Assembly (NCBI GenBank): GCA_029556615.1
Contig: JAKQDD010000210.1
Span: 62,001 to 126,000 of the forward strand
Source: Verrucomicrobiota bacterium
GTDB taxonomy: Bacteria > Verrucomicrobiota > Verrucomicrobiia > Limisphaerales > J093
Direction: 5' to 3'
DNA length: 64,000 nt
The translations under genes and the position numbers were made by a program. The notes below the pieces were generated by a model. The model had not been told where the DNA came from, did not search any database, and saw only the letters and a program-made list of their open reading frames with translations. Positions 29,712 through 38,054 of this stretch are shown here, piece after piece; positions within the stretch are counted from its first letter, which is position 1; the number at the start of each line of letters is the position of its first letter.

Positions 29712-29903
29712 AGTCCTCGACGTGTGGAGTCCTCGACGTGTGGAATATGCGGTCAACAGGTCAAGTTCGGTCCCGCCGGTTCCAACCCGCCCCCCTGCCT
29801 TCGAGGACTCTATATTAGCGAGGCGCGGAAGAAAGGATGGGCAGGCCAAGCAGGGTCTTCATGTGCCTGGGGACTCGACTGGGTCTGAGGCGGCGCCTCG
29901 CTA
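29709..29903 (+). repeat. Dispersed leader module, parts 1+2 (copy 2)
   Basis: Part 1 is 29709-29812 (TAGAGTCCTCGA...TCGAGGACTCTA) with a short internal duplication of GGAGTCCTCGACGTGT. Part 2 is 29816-29903 (TAGCGAGGCGC...GCGCCTCGCTA). The left end provides the stop of the beta-CASP gene; the right end provides the stop of the convergent nitroreductase gene. The internal ATG starts MCLGTRLGLRRRLA, the same pattern as the pseudopilin leader. It fills the whole gap between the convergent genes. Confidence 0.85.
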
Positions 29904-30434
29904 GCGCCATTGCTCCCGGTGAACGAAAGCCGGATTGAAGCGGGTGCGGGCTTCTTTGGTTTCAGCTGGCGGTCCGAGGGCGATGCCCGCCACCGGCAAC
30001 ACCTGGGGCGGCAGCGCGAGCAGTTCTCCGACCCGGCGAACGCGGTCGGCACGGGGATGGATCCCCAGCCAGCAAGCTCCCAGTCCCAGGGCGTGCGCCG
30101 CCAGCAGGAGATTCTCGGTCGCCGCCGCGCAGTCCTGCAGGAGATAGCTCAGCTCCCGGCCGTGAGCGGCCTCGAGGTCGCCGCAAACGACGATCCCCAG
30201 GGGGGCGGCGGCCAGCATGCCGCCGTTGGGAAGGGCCTCCGCCAGGGCCGCGAGGCGTTCGGGTTCGCGCACGACCACAAAGCGCCATGGGTCTTTCGCG
30301 GCAGCCGATGGCGCCGACATGGCCGCAGCGAGCAAGGCAGCTACAGTCTCTTCAGGAATGGGCTCGGGGCGGTAAACGCGGATGCTGCGGCGTCCCAGGA
30401 GCAGCCGGATCCGGTCGTCAGGAATCGAGGTCAT
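29901..30434 (-). CDS. Nitroreductase-family FMN protein
   Basis: A 177-residue nitroreductase-like flavoprotein that probably reduces nitro-aromatics, quinones or related substrates with NAD(P)H. Diagnostic parts are RRSIRVYRPEPIPEETVAALLAA, MSAPSAAAKDPWRFVVV (FMN-phosphate region), QDCAAATENLLLAAHALGLGACWLG and a short C-terminus. The ATG at 30434 has a G-rich stretch upstream; a start at 30473 would add 13 residues. Its TAG stop lies in the right terminal repeat of leader-module copy 2, so the extreme C-terminus may have been set by that insertion. Confidence 0.85.
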   Translation of the reverse strand: MTSIPDDRIRLLLGRRSIRVYRPEPIPEETVAALLAAAMSAPSAAAKDPWRFVVVREPERLAALAEALPNGGMLAAAPLGIVVCGDLEAAHGRELSYLLQDCAAATENLLLAAHALGLGACWLGIHPRADRVRRVGELLALPPQVLPVAGIALGPPAETKEARTRFNPAFVHREQWR

Positions 30435-30529
30435 CAGGACCCCCAATAGACCATGCAGGCCTCCCGGGTTCAAGGGCGTTCAAGCCGTTTTTCGCTTGCG
30501 AATCCGCAAGGACACGGCATAAGGACCGC

Positions 30530-31897
30530 ATGAGTAACCCAGCCCAGACCGTCCCCAGTTCACTCCCCGATTATATCACTAGTGCCAAGGCCAACCCGGC
30601 CCAAAACCGGGGCGCGTGGTACAGGAATGTGGCCCCGACCTATGCGGGGATCTTCCTCTGGTTCATTTTCTGGGACTCGATGTCCGGCAACGGCCTCTCG
30701 GTGGGCGGCCTCTGGATGACGCTGCTGGGGGTCGTTCTCGGCGCCTTGATTTGCCATTTCCTGTTCTACCTGGTTCCGGGCTTGCTGGGCATGCAGACCG
30801 GGCTGCCGCTGTACGTGGTGGGCAGCTCGACGTTCGGCGCGGCGGGGGCGCTGATCATGCCTGGGTTCGTGATGGGCGCCCTGCAATTCGGCTGGCTGGG
30901 CGTGAACGCGTTCGGGGCCTCCGACGCCCTGGCCAAGGGCTTCAGCACACCGGCCTTGTACATCCCGCTCTGCATCCTCTGGACGTTCGGAGCGGCGTTT
31001 GTCGGCCTGAAGGGGATCAAGTACGTGGCTGCGGTGGCGACGTATCTGCCGCTGATTCCGCTGGCGGTGCTCCTGCTGGGGTTGGCGCTGTTTGGCGGCT
31101 CGGCGGCCGGCTACACGCCTCCGGCGGCCGCTGAGGCCTCGGGCGGGGGGATGAAAGCGATGTTGTTGATGATCTCGATCATTGTCGGGTTCTTCGCCAC
31201 CGCGGGCGCAGCCGGCGTCGACATCTGCGCCAGCAGCCGCGACCGCAAGGACGTGAGCATGGGCGGCATCGTCGGCATCGTGATCGCCATCGTGTTCACG
31301 GCGGGCATCTCGGTCATCGCGGTGGCAGGAGCTCTGAAGAGCGGCGCGTCGGTTCCCGACAACCTGATGACGACGGCGCTGAAGACCAAGCTCTCGCCCG
31401 GGCTGTATGCGACGATCATGATTGCGCTGACGCTCGCCGCGTTCCCGAGCGCCTGCTTCTCGTCCTTTATCGCCGCAAACAGCTTCAAGACGGTGATGCC
31501 GAAGGTGAGCCCCTATCTGTCGGTTGGGATCGGCGCCATCGTGAGCGCCGTCCTCGCGATCACCGGTTTGGCCAGCAAGCTCCCCAGCGTCTTCGGCCTC
31601 ATCGGAGCGTCCTTTGGCCCGGTCTGCGGCGCCATGGCGGTGGATTATCTCCTGTCCAACGGGAAGTGGAACGGCCCGCGCGCGGGATTCAATCCGGCGG
31701 GCTGGATCGCATGGGCGCTCGGTTTCATCGTCGGGATTCTGCCCAACCCGCTGCTCCCGGCATCGATGCAGGTGAACATCCCGTGCGCGCCAGTGGCGGC
31801 GTTCATCGTGGGCGCGGCGGTCTACTTCCTGTGCGCGAAGATGGGTCTGCAGAACGCCACGATTCCGATGCCGGCGGCCCCCGCCAAGCAGGACTGA
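30530..31897 (+). CDS. NCS1-family nucleobase/cytosine permease-like transporter
   Basis: A 455-residue polytopic membrane protein of the NCS1 (purine-cytosine permease, PF02133) type with about 12 helices. The N-terminal NRGAWYRNVAPTYAGIFLW is where the family substrate-site motif sits, and LWTFGAAFVGLKGIKYVAAVATYLPLIPL and AAVYFLCAKMG are further typical helices. NCS1 carriers import nucleobases, hydantoins or thiamine precursors with Na+ or H+. The ATG at 30530 is preceded by AAGGA. It is convergent with the PIG-L gene, 10 nt away. Confidence 0.88.
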   Translation: MSNPAQTVPSSLPDYITSAKANPAQNRGAWYRNVAPTYAGIFLWFIFWDSMSGNGLSVGGLWMTLLGVVLGALICHFLFYLVPGLLGMQTGLPLYVVGSSTFGAAGALIMPGFVMGALQFGWLGVNAFGASDALAKGFSTPALYIPLCILWTFGAAFVGLKGIKYVAAVATYLPLIPLAVLLLGLALFGGSAAGYTPPAAAEASGGGMKAMLLMISIIVGFFATAGAAGVDICASSRDRKDVSMGGIVGIVIAIVFTAGISVIAVAGALKSGASVPDNLMTTALKTKLSPGLYATIMIALTLAAFPSACFSSFIAANSFKTVMPKVSPYLSVGIGAIVSAVLAITGLASKLPSVFGLIGASFGPVCGAMAVDYLLSNGKWNGPRAGFNPAGWIAWALGFIVGILPNPLLPASMQVNIPCAPVAAFIVGAAVYFLCAKMGLQNATIPMPAAPAKQD

Positions 31898-31907
31898 AGG
31901 CCCGTGC

Positions 31908-32807
31908 TCAGCCTGGCGCGGCGGGAGGTTCCCCGCGCCAGCGCTGGAGCCGGTCGCGGAGGGCGCCCAGGGGACTGGCCGCCGCCGCCACCGGCGGCAG
32001 GTCGCGCATCAGGTCGTCGAAGGCCGGCACCTCGCCCCAGGCGGTCACGGTGAAGACTTCGAGGGCGTGGGATCCCGCGACGCCGAGTTCCCGGTTCTTC
32101 CGATCAAAGCGCCGGCGCAACGTGGCCCGCCAGTCGTCGAGGGTGGCGGGCGCGGACATCGCGTGGCGCCCCACCCAGGGCAGCCACTCGGTGATCTGCG
32201 ACTGGTGACACCAGGTCATGTCGCCGATCAGCTCGAAGACCTCCTCGACATCGATCGCGAAATCGAACGGGTTCTCGCCGAACATGTAGCCGTCATACAC
32301 CGCCACAATCACCGGCACCTTGCACGGCTTGGATTGGGTCTCGTCGGCGGGGTACTCCGGGGTGAACGCGTGGGGGACATTGATCATGTACGCCACTTCC
32401 CGGACCGCCTGGGCCACCGCCACGTGATCCACGTGAACGCCCGCCAGCGGATCCGATGGCAGCGGCGGGCAGAAGAGATAGTCGGGCTCGAACTCGCGGA
32501 TCACGCGCCAGAGCGCTGCCAGCAGGTCGGGCGTCACGCGAAGGCACGCCTCGCGCGGCACCCGCCCGTCCGGGAGGCGGAGCAGCTCGAAGGGATACTG
32601 CCCGATCCGCGATGAAGCCGTCTGCTCGGCGAATCGGATGCGGGCGGTCTCCGGCCGCGTCCGGAAGTGATGACCCGCGGCGCCATCGGTGCAAATCACC
32701 ACCCGCGACTCGAATCCGGCACCGAGCTGGCGTCGCCACCGCTCGAACGTGCCTGCAGCTGTGAACTCGTAGTCGTCGTAGTGCGCGTGGACGTAGAGGG
32801 CTTTCAT
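31908..32807 (-). CDS. PIG-L-family deacetylase (divergent metal motif)
   Basis: A 299-residue protein of the PIG-L/LmbE Zn-dependent deacetylase family, which removes acetyl groups from GlcNAc-type substrates. The usual AHPDDE metal motif is AHYDDYEF at residues 8-15, with an inserted Tyr before the Glu. The distal motif, GVHVDHVAVAQ, keeps the HxxH histidines. CTDGAAGHH and RFAEQ are also family features. The ATG at 32807 follows the delta-60 gene's stop by 8 nt on the minus strand. A hairpin, CTGGCGCGG / CCGCGCCAG, at 31913-31941 lies in its 3' end and may act as a terminator for the convergent permease gene. Confidence 0.82.
   Translation of the reverse strand: MKALYVHAHYDDYEFTAAGTFERWRRQLGAGFESRVVICTDGAAGHHFRTRPETARIRFAEQTASSRIGQYPFELLRLPDGRVPREACLRVTPDLLAALWRVIREFEPDYLFCPPLPSDPLAGVHVDHVAVAQAVREVAYMINVPHAFTPEYPADETQSKPCKVPVIVAVYDGYMFGENPFDFAIDVEEVFELIGDMTWCHQSQITEWLPWVGRHAMSAPATLDDWRATLRRRFDRKNRELGVAGSHALEVFTVTAWGEVPAFDDLMRDLPPVAAAASPLGALRDRLQRWRGEPPAAPG
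31913..31941. terminator. Candidate convergent-gene hairpin
   Basis: A 9-bp perfect stem, CTGGCGCGG / CCGCGCCAG, lies just past the NCS1 permease stop and inside the last codons of the PIG-L gene. No T-tract follows on the plus strand, so intrinsic termination is uncertain. Confidence 0.25.
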
Positions 32808-32815
32808 GGCAGGGG

Positions 32816-35341
32816 TTAAGGGACGAGCCGGAAGAACCGGGCTGGCCCCGCGGCATCGGTCTCGAGCAACAGTTCCTTGGTGTCGCCGACATTGGTCCAG
32901 GGCCCGTTGACGCTGAAGCTCGACTGCAACTGGCCGGATACACTCCACGCAATGGCCACTCGATCGGCGCGGCGCTGAATGGACAGGTGTCCAGCACCAC
33001 CCGATGCGGAGTACCGCGCCACGGCGGATCGCGGCGATCCGCCGACGCTCGTGAAGTTGCCGCCAAGGACCACCCCGCCGTCCGACAGCACCGCGAGCGC
33101 ATTGATCCAGCCGTTCACCGCGGGATCGGACCCCGATCCGGCTTCGGGCCGCCCGCTGGCATCAAGCCAGACCAGATTCCTGCGCGGCTGGCCGTTGAAT
33201 TGCGTGAACTCGCCCCCCAGAACCGTCCTGCCGCCCGGCAGCACGCCGCCGGCATTGACTGCCGGAAGATCGCTGCCGCTCACCCCCTGCCCCGGGTCAA
33301 ACTCCGGATCCAGCAGGCCGTCCGGCAAGAGCCGTACCACCCCGCGTCGGGACTGGCCGTTCACCCACTGGAAACTGCCGCCGGCCAGGACTCGGTCTTC
33401 CCGGGTCAACCCGACCCAAAGCACGAGCGGGAGACTGCCGTTTACATCCAGAGCGGGGGCGAACTCAGGGTCGAGGGTGCCGTCGGCCCGGAGTTGCGTG
33501 AGATTCGCCCGCGGCTCGTGGTTCATGCTGTCAAAGTAACCCCCGACGACGATGCGCCCGTCCGCTCGCACGGCCAGGGCATAGGCCTCCGGAAGATCAA
33601 GTCGGTGCCCCAACACCGGCAGGAAAGTCGGATCGGGAATTCCGTGCGCGTCCACTCGAGCCAGGCGCGCTTGAGCCAGATCCCCCACGTGATCGAAATC
33701 CCCCCCGATCAGGATCCTGCCGCTGGGCTCCGTTCGCAGGCAATACACCTCCCCGTTCGGGCCGCCCGCCACGCCGAATGTCCCGTCCCGCCGCCCATCC
33801 GGGCCGAAACACGCGAGGTTCTCGCAGGCTTCGCCCTGGACGCCGTCGAATCGGCCGCCCACCAGGAGTCGGCCGTCTGCGTGCCATGCCAAGGCGTTGA
33901 CCCGGCTCCCCGGCTCGAGAACGGCGTCGAAGGCCTCGTCAAGCCGGCCGTCGGGAAGAAAGCGGGCCAGCGCATCCCGACGCACGCCGTTGGCTCGCTC
34001 GAAATCGCCGCCCACCACCACGGCTCCATCCGGTTCGGTCTCGAGGACATTCACGTTTCCCGCGCGCTCGACCAAGGCGTGGGCCGTCGAAAAGGTCGGA
34101 TCCGGCGCCCCGTCCGGGCTGCATCGCGCCAGGAGATGGCGCGGCTGTCCGCCGATGCGATCGAAGGCGCCCGCCACGATGAGCCGGCCGTCGACGAGCG
34201 CTGCGATGGAGGAGACGGCAGCGGCGCTGCCGTCCGCCCATGACACGCCCGGGTCAGCGTCGAAGCCCTCGTCAAGCGTTCCGTCGGGGTCGAGGCGTGC
34301 CAGGCCGACACGGACCCGGTCCCCCACCGCGTCGAACCGGCCTGCCACGAGGATCTTGCCCTCCGGCAGCACCAAGAGGTCGCGAACGGGCGCATCTTCG
34401 AGGGCCTGAAACCCCCCGTGAACCGCAAAGGACTCGTCCAGCTCGCCATCGGCTTCCAGACGCGCAATCCCGAAACGGGGCTGGCTTTCCACCCGGTCAA
34501 AGGCACCGGCGATCACAATGCGTCCGTCGGGTTGCCGGCGGACAACCGTCACGCCGGGCAAACCCACCCCTCGGTATAGATGGGGAGCGAAGGACTCGAT
34601 CACCCGCCCTTCGTTGTCGAGCGCCACTAACCCAGGCCGTTCGTACCCGTCGAACTTCGTGAAATAGCCGGCAATCCAAAGCCACCCGTTCTCTCCAAGC
34701 GCCACGTCAAGGACCCGGCCAAAGCTGTCCTCGACCCCCTGACCTGGCTCGAAACCCTCGTCCAAGGAACCATCCGGATGCAACCGTGCGATGCCCTGGC
34801 GTGGCACGCCCGCCACCCGGCGGAAGTTGCCGCCCAACACAATACCCCCCTCCGACTCGACGCGGATCACCGACACCTCAAACCCGTCGGGCCCCGTCAG
34901 CGACGGCCTGAAACTTGGATCCACTGTCCCATCAGCCTTCAGTCGGGCTATGGCCCGCTGATCCAGGTCGCGGACCCTGCCAAAGGTGCCACCGATGAGG
35001 ATCCTGCCGTCCGCCTGCAAGGCGGCACAGGTGACGGCGCCGCCGACGCTCCCGGCGGTGCTGAACTCGGGATCTCGGGTCCCGTCGAGTCCAAGTCGTG
35101 TCACCCCGCTGTCACGATGCCCGTGGAACACATCGAAATTGCCGACGACCAACAGGTTGCCGTCCGGCTGGGAGACGACGGCCGAGAGCCGCGCACCCTG
35201 CACTGTGGTGAGAAGAGGAGCAAACCCGGCATCCAGCTTCAGGGCCTGGGCATGGACCAACCCGCTGATTCCGCCCCCAAGGCAGATCAGCCCGGCCACT
35301 GCCCATCCGCTCACCCAGCGTCGCATAACTCTGCCGCCCAT
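32816..35341 (-). CDS. Secreted delta-60-repeat beta-propeller protein
   Basis: An 841-residue exported protein. The ATG at 35341 has GGGAG 7 nt upstream and gives a signal peptide ending near GLVHAQA. The rest is a long array of delta-60 repeats (about 50 residues each), recurring as LQADGRILIGGTF.RV....R..IARL..DG..D.SF. The repeat encodes a beta-propeller-like structure found in large extracellular proteins of Verrucomicrobiota, Bacteroidota and Deltaproteobacteria. After the repeats comes a domain ending ARFFRLVP, similar to the end of the glycine-rich protein at 12.2 kb and possibly a sorting or surface-attachment signal. Function is unknown; PIG-L follows 8 nt downstream. Confidence 0.88.
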   Translation of the reverse strand: MGGRVMRRWVSGWAVAGLICLGGGISGLVHAQALKLDAGFAPLLTTVQGARLSAVVSQPDGNLLVVGNFDVFHGHRDSGVTRLGLDGTRDPEFSTAGSVGGAVTCAALQADGRILIGGTFGRVRDLDQRAIARLKADGTVDPSFRPSLTGPDGFEVSVIRVESEGGIVLGGNFRRVAGVPRQGIARLHPDGSLDEGFEPGQGVEDSFGRVLDVALGENGWLWIAGYFTKFDGYERPGLVALDNEGRVIESFAPHLYRGVGLPGVTVVRRQPDGRIVIAGAFDRVESQPRFGIARLEADGELDESFAVHGGFQALEDAPVRDLLVLPEGKILVAGRFDAVGDRVRVGLARLDPDGTLDEGFDADPGVSWADGSAAAVSSIAALVDGRLIVAGAFDRIGGQPRHLLARCSPDGAPDPTFSTAHALVERAGNVNVLETEPDGAVVVGGDFERANGVRRDALARFLPDGRLDEAFDAVLEPGSRVNALAWHADGRLLVGGRFDGVQGEACENLACFGPDGRRDGTFGVAGGPNGEVYCLRTEPSGRILIGGDFDHVGDLAQARLARVDAHGIPDPTFLPVLGHRLDLPEAYALAVRADGRIVVGGYFDSMNHEPRANLTQLRADGTLDPEFAPALDVNGSLPLVLWVGLTREDRVLAGGSFQWVNGQSRRGVVRLLPDGLLDPEFDPGQGVSGSDLPAVNAGGVLPGGRTVLGGEFTQFNGQPRRNLVWLDASGRPEAGSGSDPAVNGWINALAVLSDGGVVLGGNFTSVGGSPRSAVARYSASGGAGHLSIQRRADRVAIAWSVSGQLQSSFSVNGPWTNVGDTKELLLETDAAGPARFFRLVP

Positions 35342-35539
35342 CGCGCAACTCCCGGGGTTCGCCGACGCGGCGGCAACCATCCCACAAGGGGCACGGTCCA
35401 TTGACTTGGACTCCGCGGCAATGTCCAGAATTCAGCAGGAGCCATGCCGGGAAGAGATCGAAGCCGGTTTCAAGTCAGTTTCGAGTTGCGGGCGACGACG
35501 TTCCGATACAGGTTCGAGCGGTCAAACGGGAAAACAGCC

Positions 35540-36580
35540 ATGAAACGACGTGCATTCATTCGATTGGTGGGAGGCGCTGCCGGCGCCGGGGCGGTGGGTG
35601 TCGAGCGGTTGCTGGCGGATTTCAAGCCGGCGGACGACATCACCCGGAGAGTGGCGGGGCTACCCCGTCGGGTGCTCGGCCGGACAGGACAGGAGATCTC
35701 GATCATCGGCTTCCCGGGGCTGGCCCTGGTGCACGAAACCCAGGACAGCTCCACCGCCGCCGTCAAACGCGCCTTCGAGCGCGGGGTCAACTACTTCGAT
35801 GTCGCCCCCGCGTACGGCAAGGACGGGGAATGCGAGATCAAGCTGGGCGCCGCACTCGAACCGCTCGACCGCCGACAGATCTTCCTGAGCTGCAAGACCA
35901 AGGCGCGGGACAAGGAAGGCGCCCGGACCGAGCTCGAACGCTCCCTCAAACGCCTTAAGACGGATCGCTTCGATCTCTACCAGATGCATCACTTGGTGAC
36001 CTTGGACGAGGTCAAGCGCGCCTTCGGTCCCGGCGGGGCCATCGAGACCTTCCGGGCCGCCCGCGACGAGGGCAAGATCCGTTGGATCGGCTTCTCCGCC
36101 CACAGCACCAAGGCCGCCGTGGCCGCCCTCCGCGCTTTTCCCTTCGACACCGTCATGTTCCCGATCAGTTTCGCCGAGTACTACCTTCGCGATTTCGGAC
36201 GCGAAGTCCTCGAAGTCGCCGCGGAGCGGGGGGCTGCGGTTCTGGCCATCAAGCCGATGTGCATGGGGGCGTGGCCCAAGAACGTGCCGCGAACCCGCAA
36301 CTGGTGGTACCGGACCACCGAAACCCCGGAGGAAGTTTCATTGGCCCTCCGCTTCTCCCTGTCGCTCAAGGGAGTCGTGGCCGGCATCCCACCCTCCTTT
36401 GTCGAGCTGCTCGAACGGGCTGTCACCGCCGCCGGCAGCTACCAGCCGGCCACCACCGCGGATCAGGAGCAGCTCCGCACCCTGGCGTCCCAGTGCGAGG
36501 CGATCTTCGTTCGCGAGGACTCGCTCGCCGAGAGCACCGCCTGCGTCATCGAAACAGAAGAAAACTGCCTCCGAGGATGA
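35540..36580 (+). CDS. Aldo/keto reductase with Tat-type leader
   Basis: A 346-residue aldo/keto reductase. The start at 35540 gives MKRRAFIRLVGGAAGAGAVG, a twin-arginine-like leader that suggests export. The AKR barrel shows GLPRRVLGRTGQEISIIG, RGVNYFDVAPAYGKDGECEIKLGAAL (with the catalytic Asp and Tyr), SCKTKARDKEGARTELERSL, DRFDLYQMHHL and KIRWIGFSAHS. The C-terminal region carries Cys residues spaced as in 4Fe-4S-containing AKR relatives, but only a few are present. Cofactor and substrate are unknown. Its 3' end overlaps the convergent antiporter gene by 35 nt. Confidence 0.88.
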   Translation: MKRRAFIRLVGGAAGAGAVGVERLLADFKPADDITRRVAGLPRRVLGRTGQEISIIGFPGLALVHETQDSSTAAVKRAFERGVNYFDVAPAYGKDGECEIKLGAALEPLDRRQIFLSCKTKARDKEGARTELERSLKRLKTDRFDLYQMHHLVTLDEVKRAFGPGGAIETFRAARDEGKIRWIGFSAHSTKAAVAALRAFPFDTVMFPISFAEYYLRDFGREVLEVAAERGAAVLAIKPMCMGAWPKNVPRTRNWWYRTTETPEEVSLALRFSLSLKGVVAGIPPSFVELLERAVTAAGSYQPATTADQEQLRTLASQCEAIFVREDSLAESTACVIETEENCLRG

Positions 36581-38054
36581 TCGTGGGCGGCAGCGCGCCC
36601 AGGAACAGGCCGAGCGGGGCAATGCCGTCCGCAAAGTAGCGGCCGAGGATGGATTGGCCGGCCGGGTTGGGCGCATTGGCGATGACTGTCAGCCCGCCGC
36701 CGGCGACGGCACCGGCCACCACCGCGTATTGCATCCCGCCGGTCAGACCCGGAACCAGGGTCGCCAGATAGGTGATCGCCGCATTGTCGTTCACTGCCGT
36801 CAGCGCCATTGCCCCCAGCATCAGCGGCACCTCGGAGAGCCGGCTCAAGACCGGCTCGATCCACCACTGCTGGAGCCCGCCGTGCGTGACCAATCCCGAG
36901 AGAAAAAACCCGACCAGGATCGGCGATCGCAGCCGCAGCTCATCCTGGTGCTCCCGCGTCACCTCGAGAAACGCCAGGAACATCAGGAATCCGCCCAAGA
37001 GGAAGACCGAGGTGTGCGCATTCAACACCGACCACGCCATGAACGCCAGATGTACGGCAACGATCCAGACCGGGGTGGACCGGCTGGGTGCCCCCGCCCC
37101 ACGCTGACCCGGCGAGGCGGCGCCGGACCTCCCCGACCAGCGGGCGAACTCCTTTCGGAACACGATGTAGCCCAAAGCGTTGGCCGCGCCGATGCCCAGG
37201 ACGGTCACCCACCCGAAACGAGCCAACATGAAGGGGGTCGTCCACTGCCATGGACCCGCCACCATCAGCACCGGAGGCGCCGCAAAATGGGTCAGGACGC
37301 CACCGACCGAGATGTTGACGAAGAGCAGCCCCAGCGTGGCGTAGGCGAAGCGCGGCGATGGCCCTCGATCGTAGAAGTGGCGGGCCAGCAGCAGCGCCGA
37401 GATGGTCATCGCCGCCGGCTCGGTGATCAACGACCCCAACACCGGACCCGCGGTCAGAATCGTCAGCCACCACGCTCCCGGGCCGCCGCCGCCCAGCCGG
37501 GCGATCCAGTGCAAACACCGCTCCGCCAACCCCAGCACCGGCCGCGTGGCCGCCATCGTCATGATCACCATCACAAACACCGGTTCCTGGTAGCTCACCC
37601 TGTGGTTGAAGTAGTGCAGCGTCGTCTGCCAGCCCGAGGTCGCCGCCAGCAGCGCAAAGAGCGGCACACACCAGATCCCAAAGACCACCTCGACCTCACC
37701 GAGGAAATGCAGCACCCGCGGCCCCATGCTCGATGCGGAACCCTCCAGAGCGCCTCCGGATTGCGCCCGCTGCCGGTCTTCGAGCTCATGCGCCCAACGT
37801 CGAAAGCGGTGGGTGAAAAACGTGTGCGCCACGGCTCCGAAGAACAGCAGCGAAACCCAAAGACTGAGCGGTTCCTGCCGGATCCGATGCTGCAGCACCT
37901 CCCACAGGCCTGTCAGATGGGCGTCCCCGTAACTCTCGAGCGCGGGCGGAAAGGCCGGTGCCGCCGGCGATCCTCCCGGCGCGGCGCCGAGCGCGTGAAC
38001 GCCCGCCACCGCCAGTATGAGCGCCACGCCGCTGAACCGAAGGATGGACCGCAT
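36546..38054 (-). CDS. Putative Na+/H+ antiporter (PF07399-like)
   Basis: A 502-residue polytopic protein with a signal-like first helix (RFSGVALILAVAGVHALGAA) and about 12 further hydrophobic helices. Landmarks are LSLWVSLLFFGAVAHTFFTHRF, KEFARWSGRSG (a polar central loop), TAGPVLGSLITEPAAMTISALLLARHF and ALTAVNDNAAITYLATLVPGL. These match the large Na_H_antiport_2 family known from chlamydiae and Verrucomicrobiota, presumed to exchange Na+ and H+. It starts at the ATG overlapping the pgm stop (TGATG), so the two are coupled. Its end overlaps the aldo/keto reductase gene. Confidence 0.85.
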   Translation of the reverse strand: MRSILRFSGVALILAVAGVHALGAAPGGSPAAPAFPPALESYGDAHLTGLWEVLQHRIRQEPLSLWVSLLFFGAVAHTFFTHRFRRWAHELEDRQRAQSGGALEGSASSMGPRVLHFLGEVEVVFGIWCVPLFALLAATSGWQTTLHYFNHRVSYQEPVFVMVIMTMAATRPVLGLAERCLHWIARLGGGGPGAWWLTILTAGPVLGSLITEPAAMTISALLLARHFYDRGPSPRFAYATLGLLFVNISVGGVLTHFAAPPVLMVAGPWQWTTPFMLARFGWVTVLGIGAANALGYIVFRKEFARWSGRSGAASPGQRGAGAPSRSTPVWIVAVHLAFMAWSVLNAHTSVFLLGGFLMFLAFLEVTREHQDELRLRSPILVGFFLSGLVTHGGLQQWWIEPVLSRLSEVPLMLGAMALTAVNDNAAITYLATLVPGLTGGMQYAVVAGAVAGGGLTVIANAPNPAGQSILGRYFADGIAPLGLFLGALPPTIILGGSFLLFR

